Shown one piece after another: positions 5,496-5,782 of a DNA stretch of 5,782 nucleotides (position 1 is its first letter; every line of letters starts with the position of its first letter). The notes beneath the pieces are model-generated. The model worked only from the letters and a program-made list of their open reading frames with translations, searched no databases and was not told where the DNA came from. Position numbers and translations under genes: made by a program. Source of the stretch: Rhizobiaceae bacterium. Lineage in GTDB: Bacteria > Pseudomonadota > Alphaproteobacteria > Rhizobiales > Rhizobiaceae. The stretch spans positions 1 to 5,782 of the forward strand of contig JAJFMR010000320.1 in NCBI GenBank assembly GCA_020696915.1, in the 5' to 3' direction.

Positions 5496-5782
5496 ATGGG
5501 ATTCAAGGTTGCGATTGCAGGCGCCACTGGCAATGTCGGCCGGGAAATGCTCAGCATCCTCGAGGAGCGCGGCTTTCCGGCGGACGAGGTCGTCCCCCTG
5601 GCCTCGCGCCGCTCGCTCGGCAGCGAAGTGTCCTACGGCGACCGCACGCTGAAGGTGAAGGCCCTCGACGGCTATGATTTCAGCGACACGGACATCTGCA
5701 TCATGTCGGCAGGCGGCAACGTCTCCAAGGAATGGTCGCCGCGGATCGGCCGGCAGGGCTGCGTCGTCATCGATAATTCATC
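5496..5782 (+). CDS. asd: Aspartate-semialdehyde dehydrogenase, N-terminal 95 residues, cut off by window edge
   Basis: Asd reduces L-aspartyl-4-phosphate to L-aspartate-4-semialdehyde with NADPH, the branch point for lysine, diaminopimelate, threonine and methionine. The N-terminus VAIAGATGNVGREML (5-19) is the NADP-binding Rossmann motif. LASRRSLG (35-42), CIMSAGGNVSKEW (68-80) and VVIDNS (90-95) are also typical of the family. The full protein is about 340 residues, so about a quarter is present. The ATG has a strong ribosome binding site, AAGGAG at 5483-5488, seven bases upstream. It follows a 403-base stretch (5093-5495) that holds no other gene except the candidate leader ORF. Part of the ribosome binding site (GAGAAG, 5486-5491) could pair with CTTCTC at 5401-5406. 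Confidence 0.96.
   Translation, partial: MGFKVAIAGATGNVGREMLSILEERGFPADEVVPLASRRSLGSEVSYGDRTLKVKALDGYDFSDTDICIMSAGGNVSKEWSPRIGRQGCVVIDNS

Noticed and set aside
5164..5652. Plus-strand frame of 162 codons running into asd
   Set aside because: It overlaps the asd start in another frame and shows no conserved features; asd itself is unmistakable from 5496.

Overview
The window is GC-rich (I estimate about 65%). It looks like chromosomal DNA of an alphaproteobacterium of the order Hyphomicrobiales (Rhizobiales). The main evidence is the LeuD and LeuB proteins, which read like those of Mesorhizobium, Rhizobium and relatives, together with leuD, leuB and asd lying close together. The lineage is judged from remembered protein sequences, not from a search.

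Layout. Bases 1-591 (minus strand) hold the N-terminal two thirds of a CitE/HpcH-type CoA-ester lyase, cut by the window edge. A 175-bp divergent intergenic region (592-766) with a 9-bp inverted repeat separates it from a 388-residue FAD-dependent oxidoreductase (767-1933, plus strand) that closely resembles FOXRED1, the mitochondrial complex I assembly factor. At about 2040 the sequence switches abruptly into leuD. Its first ~45-50 codons are absent and no start codon precedes the conserved region, so leuD looks 5'-truncated. A RidA-family protein (2572-2961) and an intact leuB (3114-4217) follow on the same strand.

Convergent with leuB is a two-gene minus-strand operon: a secreted DUF6152-type protein whose predicted mature form begins His-His (4715-5092), then a four-helix membrane protein (4238-4702). 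The last gene is asd (from 5496, cut by the window end).

The 5093-5495 region between the DUF6152 gene and asd holds the most unusual feature. A 38-codon ORF (5274-5390) with a good ribosome binding site ends in a run rich in Thr, Lys and Met codons. These three amino acids are products of the pathway served by Asd. Overlapping, mutually exclusive stem-loops follow it just before asd. This has the architecture of a leader-peptide attenuator and is proposed here as a candidate; nothing has been measured.

Functionally, the plus-strand backbone serves leucine biosynthesis (leuD remnant, leuB) and the aspartate family (asd), with a RidA protein that may clear reactive enamines. The CitE-like and FOXRED1-like genes are accessory to this core, and the leuD damage suggests a rearrangement junction beside them.
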